From contig NC_085055.1 in NCBI RefSeq assembly GCF_963662255.1, forward strand, positions 2,480,602 to 2,544,601: a DNA stretch of 64,000 nucleotides, read 5' to 3'. Of the stretch, positions 1 through 11,696 are shown one piece after another. The notes under the pieces were generated by a model. It made no database searches, was not told the origin of the DNA, and was given only the letters and a program-made list of their open reading frames with translations. This DNA comes from Cinclus cinclus (Eukaryota > Chordata > Aves > Passeriformes > Cinclidae). The position numbers were made by a program, and so were the translations under genes. Position 1 is the first letter of the stretch. The number at the start of each line of letters is the position of its first letter.

Positions 1-3000
1 TGTGCCTCCTCAAAAGTTTAAAAAATGTTTCCTCAGGAAACTTTCCCGAAGTGCTTTATTAAAATCGTGCTCCTCTTGACACATTGATGAAGTTCTTCTC
101 TAGTGGAAGCTCCAATGATTTTAATTTCATCAGGAAAACACATGAAAATCAAGCAAGAGGAAAACCATCAAACCCTAATAAATCTTTTAAAACAAATTAA
201 AGTGATGGCTGAGCTGACATATTCAATTTTCAATAAAAAAAGGAATTTCAGCAAGCCACAGATATTACTCAAAGACTTAAATCTGCAAAACCAGGATTCA
301 ACTTGTTTGTTTGCACTTTTGAGTGCATTAAATCAACTGGGTGGCTGATCTGTGAAACACTGCCCACACCGTGGTTCCAAATGCTGGAAGTTGCTTATAA
401 ATAACAGATAAAGACAGAAAAATTACTTTTCAATGAACTTTCTGTGCACAAATGCCATGAAGTTTCATGTTTGGGTCATCTGCCATTCAGATGATTAGGG
501 GTAAGGTGTAGGATTTGTGTAGCCATAGTTAAAGGATTTGTTCCTACATATTTCTACTGAGTAGTGCTGGATGTATCCCAAGTGACTTTGCTTTGCTGCC
601 TGCTCAGTTGAACATATAAACACCACCCCACCCTACCCCCCCCCAAAAAAAAAAAAAATCCTGGTCCTAACTGGAAAATTTCCTTCTTCCAAGTGTCCTG
701 TTTAAGGATACACATCACAGAAATTGTATTAATCATTCAATTATAAAGCAGGGTATTGGTGCAAGTGTTTCAGTGTACAGCCAGCAGTTCTGGGGGGAGA
801 AAATCCTTGTGGGGTTCTCTGTGAGTCTGAAGGGAAGGTATGGATGAAAATGCTGATTTAGGGCCAGGATTGTTGGTTCATGTGTCTGCCCCTGCCTGGA
901 GTCCAAAGAGCTTCCTCATTTCTCCCCTCTCTGATTCTCCAGCCACAGCTGGAGAATTCCAGCTCATTCCCATTCCAGCTAACAAAGGCAAACCCCAAAT
1001 CCATCCTGCTTCCATGTTTTTTCTTCCTTCATTCCTCTTGTCCTACGTCACCTTTTTCACGTGGTGAACACAGGGCTGGATCCCTGACGACTGAGTGAGC
1101 TCCAGAAAACAATGCACGGTTTCATAACAGCAACCACAATTACTCTGACTTTACTCACAGCCTTAGCTTGATATGTTCCTGATTAATTAGGCAGCTTTTT
1201 TTACAAGCATGAAGCAGTTTTAAAATACCCCTTCAGGTCTAACAAGTGGTGCATTTTGGATGCCACAGTTTTTACAGTTGAGTTTATTCAGCTTTTGATG
1301 ATTTACACATCCTGCCCCACAGTCCACCTTTGGATCTCTACCTCATTGCCTTCAAAGCTTGGGCTGCTCTTTTTATAATGAAATAATTAATATTGGCGAC
1401 AGAAAAACATGAGGCGTGAATGCAGCAGGAAGAGGGCTATGGCCTCTAATTAAAATGAGTACAGGAGTACAAAAGAAATTCCTCTCTTATAATTATCATC
1501 TATATTATACTTTTAATGAGTGGAACATCAGGAGGTGGGATGTTATTGATTGCTCCAGAGCTGAGCTCCTCGAGGCACTTCAGCTTTTTTTCCAAGTAAA
1601 CTTTATGCAGCTTGTGCTGTGTAGGACATAAATCTTTATTGGAGAAGGTGTGTCAGTACCAGCATGATAAAACTGACTGTTGAATATTCCTGGTAATTCG
1701 TGGTGCTCTGCAAAGGTCAGCCCTTGGCTGTGGGAGAGGGGGAGCAGCTCCCAGGACCAGCACCAATTTATTTGGGAATTTCTGCCTGGTTAAATGGCTG
1801 TGAGGCACGGCAGCTGCATTTATAGCAAGAGTTAATGCTCCAGGATCTGTCAGGACTCTCTGACTCTCCAGACCTCATCTTTAATTCAGTCCCAGATTTC
1901 CATTTTGGTGGGAATGGGATGAATGTATCACACGGATGGAATGATTCTTGTTTTTCATATTAATGGTTTGTACCCTCGTGGTGCGGATTTTGTTGCTGTT
2001 GATGTCCATCCTATTAACCAGCCCTGTAATGAGGGCACTCATTTAAAGCCCTCTAATACAGGGCAGTATAAATTTCCTCAAGAATTACTGTGGAGCTGTA
2101 AGGTTTAGGCAAATGTTTAATCTCTGCATGTCCAAAGTCCCACCCCATAATTAAAAGGAAGAAAAACCACCCCCAGTTAATACCAGTGCTCCAAAACAGA
2201 CTTTTCATTTTAATGCACAACATTCCTGCTTTGAGATTTGTTGCCTTTTTAGGCTGTTTCAAAAGTACACCAGCTCCTTTATGAATATGCTGATTGTCTA
2301 TTAGAAATCCTTCTTCCTGCAGGTGAACAGAATTTGTTATGTATCAGAAATTCCGTATGGATTCTCATTTGTTCCTGGCACAGAGCTTTTCCTTTCTTTA
2401 GAAGGACACACTTTGTCAGCAAGGAAATATTTTCTGGCAATAATTTAATTGGGAGGGGAAAAGGCTCTTTCTTCTCTTTTGTACTCCGACAAAAAGGCTG
2501 CTCATGATTGTGTTCTGTGAACCATGGCACAGCCATGGACTCAATTCCATTTTATCCCATCTCCAAAGGCACTGCTGCTTTGAGTTCCATCTCAGAGCTC
2601 CCTGTCCCAGCACCCCCACTCATTATTTTGTTGTTGGAGTTAATTGGAGTTTGATGGTTCAGTGTTTTAAAATCAGCAGCAAACCTCGAGCTGGAAGAGC
2701 ATCCCTCCCCAAACTGATCCTAAACTTGAAAGGGCTGAGAGCTGAGTTGTCTCTCGTTTCTTTTAATTATCTCCAATCCTGCTGAATGCAGAGCTCACAT
2801 TTCAGTGTCTGTGTTGTGGAAACTGTCTGTATTTTATTTATGTAGCTGCAGGTGAGGTGAGAACAAAAAAGAACTTAAAAATAAGCTGAACATTAACAGC
2901 TTAAAACAAGTGCTAATTGTGTTGTTAATGCCACCTTCATCTTCTTTTTGATAAGATAGAAAATTTTAAAAGCCCACACTTGTAGACCTGTTGTGCAGAT

Positions 3001-3225
3001 TTTCAGAGCCACAGAAAAGTTCTAGACAGAGTGATTTCTTTGCATAAAAAAAATGTGGAGAGGCCACTTTATATACCACTTTTTTATCAGTTGATAAACT
3101 GCCAATTGAATTAGGTTCAGTCTAATTGCTGCTTTAAGACTTTTTCAAAAAATTTAGTTTGGAGTTTATGGGAAAATTTCCTCTGGCTGTAAAAGGAGTT
3201 TTGATGGATCCTGGGATAAAAAAAA

Positions 3226-3226
<1 letters not shown>
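1..3226. other. Unique non-coding DNA, no gene seen
   Basis: AT-rich single-copy-looking sequence. The open frames here are short (up to 93 codons), overlap on both strands and show no recognisable protein. A C9 run followed directly by A14 lies at 636-658. I see no LINE tail, LTR or RNA gene. Confidence 0.6.
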
Positions 3227-3273
<47 letters not shown>

Positions 3274-3282
3274 TTATATACT

Positions 3283-3307
<25 letters not shown>
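3227..3307. repeat. (TA)n microsatellite
   Basis: About 80 bp of alternating TA, interrupted twice by short 'ctta' variants near 3272-3284. It follows an A-rich run ('gggataaaaaaaag'). The Tyr-Ile run in an open frame crossing it is only the repeat being translated. Confidence 0.97.
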
Positions 3308-3313
<6 letters not shown>

Positions 3314-3430
3314 TAAGATGGAAAAAACATCAAAGCATGAGTTGGAGCATTCTGGCAGAGCTGGCAGCTGGAATTGCTGCTGAAGTTACTCTGATGGATT
3401 TTTACTGGGTGGGCTCTTGGCTAAGATTGT

Positions 3431-3498
3431 GGGAAGGAAAGGGAAAGGGAAAGGGAAAGGGAAAGGGAAAGGGAAAGGGAAGGAAAAGGGAAAAGAAG
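3431..3498. repeat. (GGGAAA)n purine-strand microsatellite
   Basis: Roughly nine near-perfect copies of a GGGAAA hexamer, decaying at the right end to 'ggaaaagggaaaagaaggg'. All purines lie on the plus strand. Gly-Lys and Ser-Leu frames across it are translation artefacts. Confidence 0.96.
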
Positions 3499-3507
3499 GG
3501 TAAATCC

Positions 3508-4185
3508 TGTGCCAGCAACACAATCCCATAGGATCCAACCTCCTGAGGTATCCCTGCCTGGAAAACAGGCACAGGGCAGCTGGGTGTGCTGCCTTTTGGG
3601 GCTACCTAAAAACAGAGGGCAGGCAGAGTTAAGGGAATAAAAAGCAGTTCTATTTATTGAATTATTCAGGTACATTTAGGGCAGACAAAGCCCTAAATGG
3701 GGGCTACCCCCAAAATGGACCACGGGTCACGGGGTTTCACACTTTGATAAGTTTGGTTCATTTGCACACTGGGGTCAATCTCCCAATGACAGCTCCAGGT
3801 AATGAAGTCATTTACCCCAGGTTTGCTCCCCCAAGTCACTTTTGTTTCCATCTCTGGGGCCTGAGGCAGTGAGGTGTCCTTGATTGCCAGCCTGGAGAGG
3901 AATTGTTGTGTGTGCCCAAAATGGGGGAGCAGCAGTGACACTGTGTGGAGTCTGGAGTTGTGCACCTTTAAAGAACTGCAGGGGTACAGATGGATGGAAA
4001 CAGAACAGCTAAAATCCTAAGGCATGAGGTGCCATGTGCCATGAAATTTGGCATCTTTAATCCAAGGTCTCAGCTTGGCTCTGCCCAAAATAATGAGACA
4101 AATCTGCAAGAGGGGACAGCAGAGAAACCTTTGGGCATAAAAAAAACAACCTGAACCAAAGGGCGCACACCCCCTGTGCACCACA
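3508..4185 (-). mobile_element. Probable endogenous retrovirus solo LTR, minus strand
   Basis: Read on the minus strand, this segment has the plan of an avian retroviral LTR. A long upstream part is followed by a polyadenylation signal (minus-strand TTCAATAAATAG, from plus 3650-3661) and a pyrimidine-rich stretch, with about 145 bp more to the end. The proposed ends are TGTGGTG... and ...GGCACA, giving the usual TG...CA termini. The inner part, with 'gtgaaaccccgtgacccg' on the minus strand, resembles repeats I recall from songbird genomes, but I cannot name the family. No gag, pol or env sequence is next to it. The flanks ('gtaaat' to the left, 'gtaatt' to the right) are similar but not an exact target duplication, so the boundaries are tentative. 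Confidence 0.6.
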
Positions 4186-5404
4186 GTAATTTTGCCATTA
4201 ATTATGGTTCTGTCATGCCAAAATTATGTCTTTTGACTGCTGTGATGATTCTGGAATCATTATTTATTGGTATTTTTAACCTTTCACTGTGGCACGTCAG
4301 TAAAGCTTGCAGGAGGTGGAGACATTTTTGGAAGTGCCACTGTCACATCCTAACTTGGTGACAATGTATCTGCTGTGGCTGTGTTATTTTATTTATAAGT
4401 AATGCAAATAAATCCATTATGGGCTAAAAATAAATCAGGCAGACTAGTCCGAACAGATGTACATGCCTCCAAAAAAGTAAAATCATTGATTATTTAGCAT
4501 TAATCATCATTAAAACAAATTAGGATGTTATTAATTATCAAAATCTGTATTTATTCTGCTGTAAAAATTATCTATTGCATTCACAAGATGTTGCAGTTGT
4601 TCCTAGGACTTCTGAACTGAATCTTAGCATTTAAAATCTTTTCCCAATGCTAAATATGTTCTACATATTTGCAAATTTTGTATTATGGCACCATAAAATC
4701 CATAAAGTACTTTGAGCATTCAGATTGTACAAAAAAACGACTGCAACTCATTACTTTGCCTCGAGTGTGATGGTTTTTCATGTCTCCAAAATGAAGAGCA
4801 GGAGAGGGAATTCCAGGTATTTATTCTTAGTCTCAATTGGGCCTTTTTTATCTGTACAATGGGTTAGTTAATGGTATTTGAACTTTTATTCAGGGGAAGA
4901 ATTTAGTGTTCTGCCTTGGTAAGGATTTTTTTCTTTGCCCACATGCTCCAGCGTGACACAGTCAAAAATAATAATATCAAACCATTGCCTTTTTGAAGGA
5001 GTCATTATCTTTTTATTAATCATCTGATGAGGGGAATGCATTCATCTCACAGCAGCAATTTCTCATGCTCTGCTCCTGGTGAATGGAGCTTTTGTGAGGC
5101 AGCAATTTTACCTTGACCTGCAACACAGCTCTGCACCTCTGTCTCTATAAGGAATTATTCCAATTCCTTCTCTTCAATGTTCTGCATTTTACCAAGTGCC
5201 AGGAGCTTCAAAATTCAAAGAGCTCTTGCCTGCTTTCAAACCTAATTCCACCAGTATGAAGAAAATAAAAAAGGATTTGTTTTCCACGATGTATTCCTCA
5301 ACTTTTATGCATCTGGATGTGTGGAATTAGCAGAAGGCGAAAAGTAGTTTTATGACAGGTGCTGAGAAGTTTTTAACTTTCCTGAGAGGTGCTGGGAGAT
5401 GGCA
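4186..5404. other. Unique AT-rich non-coding DNA
   Basis: No gene or transposon is visible. The 4370-4740 part is listed separately as a possible regulatory element. The remainder is single-copy-looking sequence with short random open frames. Confidence 0.55.
4370..4740. promoter_or_regulatory. Possible conserved non-coding element
   Basis: A repeat-free AT-rich block containing an octamer (ATGCAAAT, 4402-4409), a MEF2-like motif (CTAAAAATAA, 4424-4433) and several TAAT/ATTA cores, for example 'agcattaatcatcattaa'. Such motif clusters are common in vertebrate enhancers, but they also arise by chance in AT-rich DNA. The enhancer role is inference only. Confidence 0.25.
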
Positions 5405-5561
5405 GGAGATGGAATTCCCAGAGAAGCTGGATCCCTGGAAGTGTCCCAGGCCAGGCTGGCCAGGGCTTGGAGCACCCTGGGACAGTGGAAGGTGTCCCTG
5501 CCCACGGCAGCTGCATGAGTTTTAAGGTCCCTTCCAATCCACACCATTCCATGATTTTATG
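5405..5561 (+). mobile_element. CR1 LINE 3' fragment
   Basis: This copy keeps only the last ~160 bp of CR1. It has 'tggatccctggaagtgtccc', then 'ggaaggtgtccctgccca', then 'ttttaaggtcccttccaa', and ends at the 'ccattccatgattttatg' tail. CR1 is the dominant bird LINE, and its copies are usually 5'-truncated and end in an ATTCTATG-type tail, which gives the plus orientation. No coding part of the element remains. Confidence 0.92.
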
Positions 5562-7969
5562 AGTAGCTGTGAAGATTTCAGTTCCTCTTTCCCTGCCCCT
5601 GGGAGCTCTGTGTAGGAATGTGCAGCACTTTATGGTCCATTTGTCGTGTTTGTGAACTCTTGCAATGGAAAACCAGCTAATGCTACAAGAATTCCACGAT
5701 TACTGGAGTGCACATCCCTGCTATTTACTCTTGAACTTCATGGACTTTTTTTTTTTCCACGATTGTTTAGATATTAATTAATTTAGGTATTAAATTGTAG
5801 TGGATTTAATAATGAGCAGAATGGAAACGGTAAATTAAATTATTTGCTCTGCAGTGTAAAAACCCCACAAACACATCCCTTCCATCTAGGTTTGATATAA
5901 CCCAATTAAAAACAGGATAAAGCTCATCCCTTTGTCTTAATAAGCATGTTAAATTAGCTATTTCCTCCTCAGAGGAAAGCACGCTTACAAACAAACTCCA
6001 GAATGTTTAGGAATGGGAAAAGAGTTGATTTCTTGTCCCCTGCTATTTGTAATCTGTTATTAAGTGGTGTGAAATGGGGCTAAGCCTTCCTGGCATTGCC
6101 TTAGAGCGCTTCCTCCTCCCCTGTGCACTCCAAATGTGTCTGGAACAAAAGTAGAGCAAGGCAGGACTAATCTCCATTTTCTCCACAGCCTTGGAAAATC
6201 TTTCTTAGTGATGTAAACTCCAAGCAAAGTCTGTCGTATGTTTAATCCCACACGTCTGGAATTTAGGGACAAGGGATATATGAAAAAAAAAAATAAATAA
6301 AGGGACGTGAATGGAGCTCCTGTATTCCATGGTAAAAGGAATTAGAAGATGTGTTTCTGCCTCCATGTATAAAGTGTATAAATTTCTTGGGTGCTTTTTT
6401 TTTTTTATTGCATTTTTGAAACTGGAAATCCAAGTGATCAGAGGTTGGGCAATGTCGGCGTGGTTACTCAGATGTATTATCAAATGCTTTTAGTCATGCT
6501 AAAAATGAAGTTATTCAGCTGCTTTGCTGTTGTATTTACACCTGCAGCCACATCCTGGGGGAAACACAGCTGCCCATCTCCTGTAGGAGCACTGAGGGAT
6601 CATTCCTTGCCATTGGTGCTGCAGGAGCAAAAGCTTTACTATGAAAAAAACCTTAATTTGGAAGTTCTCTAAGTCTGATTGCATTGATGTGATCGTGACT
6701 TCAACCTGTTCGCCGCTTTGATTTGGAAACGGTCCACGCTGCACCTATTTTCCTTTTAATCTCCTCTTGTGCAGCCTAAAATAAGTTTATTTGATTTACT
6801 TTGATTTTTACTTGCATCAGAATAAAGTGAGACTCGGCGCTGTCCTACCTGGTAAACTTTTCCCTGTGGAATTGTGGATACCTGTGGTTCAGTGCGCTGT
6901 AATAAATACAGCTTTGCTGAAGCAAGGTTATAAAACAGATTATTATTTTCTTAAGAGTGATAGGGACACACAGGAGTCACCATAGAGGCACCCAGGCAAT
7001 AAAAAGAGGAAAATTCAGGATCCTAAGGCAGCTGGAAGCAGAGGTGTAAATGGAACAGGGAGTACCCACTAAAATAAAAGGTCATTTCTATATAATATAT
7101 AGTGAACTTTAGGGCTATAAATTGCTGAAGGGACCTAATGTTGAGGCAGAGAACAAAAGAAATTGGAAGCAGAGTACTGTAAGAAACAGGAAACAGTAAA
7201 ATATCTGAGGGTCAGCAAGTATTTGGGGAGAGTGATAGAATGAGAGAAATAGGAGCTTAACTGTGGTGCAGAACTCAGGAAACCACAGATTTAAAACCTG
7301 GTTTGGAGGTAATTTGGCCATGGGAGCAGAGCCTTGGGTAGGGAATGTTGGAGCCAATCTTTTGGGATTTATGGAGAGCTGTTTTTTGTGAGAACCCCAC
7401 AGAACTTGTTCTTATATTAATGTAGAGGTAGAACGACTCTTTCCTGAGGTGATTGTATTCCTACCAGAAGCTGTATTCCTTGGTTTTCATCAGGTTCACA
7501 TGGAGGGGATGTGGGATCTCCTCTTCCTCCAACAGAAACAGCAAAATGTCAGCTCTGTGCCCAGGGCAGGGAGAATTCTCCAGGGTCAGCTGCACTGCAC
7601 AGCCTCGCCTTGGAAAGAAGCAGCTTTGGTTAAAAAAAAGGGCAAACCAGCAGTAGCCATTTCCATGGTCTGGGAAAATTTCTTCTCCTTGACTGTGATC
7701 CTAGAATTTGCTCCAGAGGAGTTTGCTGTGGTGCAGCACTGAAATACTGCAGCGTTGCCTTGCTGCTTTCCTTCGCAGGAGACATGAAGGTTCTTATACA
7801 AAATGAGATTCTTCAGTGAGTGGCAGCAGTTTATTGATCTACAGAAATGTGTTGCCGTTAATAATTCTTTTGTGCAAAGTATTTGGTTTATTATCAAACA
7901 TTACTGAAGTTTCCTGATTCATTCATTTTCTCTTTTCCAGTTTGTTGTGATCATGGCACACCACAAGGG
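5562..7969. other. Unique non-coding DNA
   Basis: No gene is seen. Homopolymer runs occur near 5745-5757 (T), 6282-6291 (A) and 6397-6407 (T). The open frames, up to 103 codons, overlap on both strands without recognisable motifs. Confidence 0.55.
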
Positions 7970-8237
7970 CCTGGAGTGACTGGACAAGAGGAAATGGATT
8001 TAAATTGAAAGTTTAGATGGGATATGGGAAGAAATTCCTTCCTACAAGGGTGGGGAGGCCCTGGAATAGAATTCCCAGAGCAGCTGTGGCTGCCCCTGGA
8101 TCCCTGAAAGTGTCCAAGGTTGGATGGGGCTTGGAGAAGCTGGGATGGTGGAAGGTGTCCCTGCCCATGGCAGGGGGTAGAATTGGATGATTTTTAAGGT
8201 CCCTTCCAACCCAAAGCATCCTGGAATTCTATGATTC
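7970..8237 (+). mobile_element. CR1 LINE 3' fragment
   Basis: A longer CR1 3' piece than its neighbour at 5405. It begins around 'ggcctggagtgactggac' and passes through 'agaaattccttcctacaa', 'gtggctgcccctggatcc' and 'ggtgtccctgcccatggc'. It ends 'ggaattctatgattc', a nearly intact CR1 tail. Good match to the consensus suggests a fairly young insertion. Confidence 0.95.
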
Positions 8238-11078
8238 AAATCATGTCAGTTCATATCTCTTACTTACCTGAACCACTTTTAGGGATCTGGACTTTCCCAA
8301 TACTCAGTTGTAGAGCCCTTTAGTCACCAACACCTCTATTCCAATGTCACACGTTGCACCTGACTCTTATTTTTCAGTGGAATTAAAGCATTTAAAATTG
8401 AAATTTGTAACTACCATGATCACTCTGTGAAGGTAAATTCTGACACACACACACACACACAAAAAAGAAAAATAAATTATCAGTGTTTCAGTAAAGAATT
8501 TGGCTCTGTGGCTCCTCAACATCCAGGGAATGCTCACAATGGAGTTGTTCTACAGCAGGTACTGATTAATAATGGAAGCACTTCCTTTTGATAAGATAAT
8601 TGTGCCTGTTAATTAAACTCCATTTAATTACAGTGCCTTCTATCTAAACCTTGTTGTGGGGAATATTTCTGAATGTACACATGACTTGTTTGGGTGAATA
8701 ATTCCATGCGTGTTGTTCATTAATAATTCAGAGCCAAGGTGCTGCTGTAATTTCCCCGGTAAGATCCTTGGTGGGTTCTACTCACTCAGGGCATTTTCAT
8801 TTTAAAGAAGAAAAAGAGATTTTCTTTTTAAAGAGGCTTCACAGCTGTAATTGGCTTTGGTGGAGCCTCAGAAGTTGTCACTAGCATTTATTTGTATCAT
8901 TACAAATATTTAAAAATCTGGTCTTGTGAAGAACAAGCCATTATTAAAACAAACTCATTGCTTCATGAAATTCGCTCAAAAACTCCACTTTTCCTGGCTT
9001 TTCCTCTCTCTTCTGCCATGAGAAATGTTGGAGGCTGGGTGACTCAAAGTGCCCACATGCTGTTGTCATCCTTGGGCAGTCCTGTCCTTCTCCTGGTGTC
9101 TTCCCAAATCCAGCCACTGAATTGCTCCAAAACAATGAGTGCACACATTTATCAGATTTTTTTGGTTTATCTAAATTGTTATCATTTTTAAGAAAAAAAT
9201 TAAAGTAGGAAAGTGGGAAGCAAAACTGCTTTTCTATTGAAAAGGTTGTTTTCTTTTATTTATCCTTTCTTGTAGTTCATCACCAATCAGGCTGGACCTT
9301 TGACTTTCTAAATGCAGTTTTATTTAGAGACACCTCTGAAGTGACTCAAGCTTGTAGAAAACAGAATAGCAACACTTTAATTTTTAATTATTTTGTAGGT
9401 TGTGTTGGAAAAAGAATATATGACTGCGGTATATTCAATATGTGCATCACTCTTAGGTTTAAGCTATGTTTGTACTTCCAAAAAATGGGCAAATCTGTGG
9501 TGCTGTAGCTGAAAGAGAACAATGGTTGTGAAAATCCCACCTCTCACATATTTTAGCCCAATCAGAATTGTCCTGGAGCAGAGTTCCTTTGCTCTGCCAG
9601 CTCCTCCCCTTCACCTGTACTAAATGTGAGAAGCTCTGAGGGATCACAGCCCAGCCCCAGGAGGTGGGGATGAGCCAGCCTGGCACAAATATGAAAACAG
9701 AGTAAATAAATACCCTCAGCATTGCAGTACTGGGACAGGAGCCATGATCACATCCATAATGTCCAGGTTCAGAAGCACTCCTCGAAGAGCAAAAGTGGTT
9801 TTGTTGCTTAAAATGGCATAAAAAAGGTAAATTGCCTTGCCTGGGCATCGTCCTTGTCTGATTTAAGAGTTGCTTAACTCCCTGTCTGAAAGGCCAGTTC
9901 CAATTCTTGCCCATGTGATTCACCCAGAGTGCAGGGAGCTGGGAGAGATAAAAAGCTTGTAGAGCTGTTAACATTATTTTATGTTGGAATTGATGCACCA
10001 GGCTGCCAAGTAGCACAGATGCTTAATACACTCAATTTGTAAAGGAGATTTTAATCTTCATAAGTACATCTCTTTTCACTTTCATTCCCCAGCTCTACTC
10101 GGTGAGAAGGAGAAATATTCAGCCAGGCTGAGGACACTAAACCAGCTTAAAGAAACCTCCAGGCCCTGAGATGGCCACAAGTGGATCTTGACGTTTGCCT
10201 GTGAAAGCCCCTGATATTCAAGTGTGAAAATTCCAGTTTATTTCAGTGAATCACCACAGGATGTGAGGCAAAAAGCTGGACAAGGCTGCAAAGTGTCCTA
10301 GAAAAAGGGGTTATTTGGAATTTCCAGGGCTGAAATTCAGCTTCAGATGGGAGTCAGGGCTTGTCCTTTGGCTGGGGAAGCTGGAGTGAAAAGGTGAGTG
10401 CCATTTTGCTTTTATCAGCCTCTTTAGTTACTTTTGTGTGTATAATTAAGGAGGAGCACAGCCTGCAAGCTCTACGTTGAGATTTTAATGAATTTGGGGG
10501 TTTGTTTTTAAGTATTGGTGAATTTAGTGAATTAACAACTGGTAAAATTTGGGTTTTTTGTTTTTTTTTTCCTTGGCTCTAACAAATGTATTTTTCTTCG
10601 GGACATTGCTAAAATAACATCACCAGGTCTGTTCTCCAACATCATTCCCTCATGGCTGCACTCCCACCCTCTGCTAGTGTGGTGTCTGTATTTATGAGTT
10701 AGCTCAGGATATTTCACACCCTTTTCAGATTTAACATTTGGTTCCTGGTTAGAGATTTAAATCTGGCTTCTGCATAATGAAAAGCTGGGGAGTGGGATTT
10801 GTGACCTTTGCAAACTCCACACAAGGAAGGAATCTGAGATAAAAAATATCTCTAAGGCTCAAGAGCCTAAGGGGAGGGTGGGCACCATTAAATTATTGGG
10901 ACTTGCAGTTATTCAAGGGTGTTTAATCCTGGGCTTTAAACTCCCAAAGGAAATTGGTACTTAGGAAAGTGGCAGGAAAACTGGTGAGGTTGTTTGCCAG
11001 GGAAAGAGTTGCTGCAGCTGGTCAAAAAATCCCAAAATCCAGTCAGGTCAATGGAGTGACTGTCATCAATCTGATGAT
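8238..11078. other. Unique non-coding DNA
   Basis: Single-copy-looking sequence containing a short AC repeat. A minus-strand frame of 185 codons (9459-10016, GTG start) has no recognisable domain and is about what chance would give in a window this size. I see no gene. Confidence 0.55.
8443..8461. repeat. (AC)n microsatellite, short
   Basis: About nine AC dinucleotides followed by an A6 run. Confidence 0.9.
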
Positions 11079-11079
11079 G

Positions 11080-11085
11080 TCGTCG

Positions 11086-11139
<54 letters not shown>
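11080..11139. repeat. (TCA)n trinucleotide microsatellite
   Basis: About 18 TCA units preceded by 'gtcgtcgtc', so the array starts as the related TCG variant. One frame gives a poly-Ser run. The flanks carry an imperfect 25-bp direct repeat (11039-11063 and 11160-11184, about 19 of 25 bases equal). Confidence 0.97.
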
Positions 11140-11420
11140 CTGACCAGCTCATCCAAACTCCAGGCAGGCCAATGGGCTCATTGTTAGTGACTTCATCAGG
11201 ATTTGTATCAAGCCCATGGTGAAAGTTTAACTTTTGTTGAAGAAAATTCCGGTAGCAAATACTAATACATTTTCACCTTTATGCAAATACATCGTGTTTG
11301 GGTTGACTGAGAGATGGTAAAAGCTGTATTGCTGTATTTTATTCCTGTCCCATCTGCAGTCCCCCTGATTTAAGAAGAGGGACTTAACCATTTCCCATAT
11401 AACACTTTTTCTTTTGTCTG
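11140..11420. other. Unique non-coding DNA between microsatellite and CR1
   Basis: No gene or named element. The right flank copy of the imperfect direct repeat around the TCA array lies at 11160-11184. Confidence 0.5.
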
Positions 11421-11490
11421 TCAGGGCCAGGAGTTGGACTCGATGATCCTTGAGGGTCCCTTCCAACTCAGCTTTTTTCTGTGATTTATT
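11421..11490 (+). mobile_element. CR1 LINE 3' end, short
   Basis: A ~70 bp remnant of a different CR1 subfamily tail: 'gagttggactcgatgatcct', then 'gggtcccttccaactcag' and a decayed 'ctgtgatttattatgg' end. The 'gttggactcgatgatcc' version marks a subfamily different from that of the 7970 copy. Confidence 0.88.
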
Positions 11491-11544
11491 ATGGCTAAAA
11501 TGATGAATCTACCTCAATCTCCCCATTTTCCCTCCTCCTCTCAG

Positions 11545-11696
11545 GCGAAATGACACCATTTGTTTGGCTCTTTACTGACTCTGGTGGGAGCACTGCTCAG
11601 ATTGTGACTGATTTAATGAAGATCACGTCATTAAACCCCAAAACCCTCCTGAGAAAGCACGGCAAGACGTGGGTGGAACTCCTAGAAACACAAGTG
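11545..11696 (+). CDS. Candidate internal exon, unrecognised (low confidence)
   Basis: The sequence to the left (11515-11544) is a pyrimidine-rich tract ending 'cctcctcctctcag', a good splice acceptor. The sequence to the right is 'caagtg|gtgagtact', a good donor. The 152-bp interval between them is open in one frame for 50 codons (two bases over at the left, none at the right), beginning EMTPFVWLFTDSGG and ending WVELLETQV. Downstream of the donor the frame stops within ten codons, as expected of an intron. It lies 54 bp after a CR1 tail. I recognise no family and see no partner exon nearby, so it may be coincidental. Confidence 0.18.

Noticed and set aside
3159..3531. Frames with Tyr-Ile and Gly-Lys runs
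   Set aside because: They translate the TA and GGGAAA microsatellites.
9459..10016. 185-codon minus-strand open frame
   Set aside because: It has a GTG start and no domain, signal or splice context. Roughly one frame this long is expected by chance in six frames of 64 kb.
10954..11187. Frame with a long poly-Ser run
   Set aside because: It translates the TCA microsatellite.
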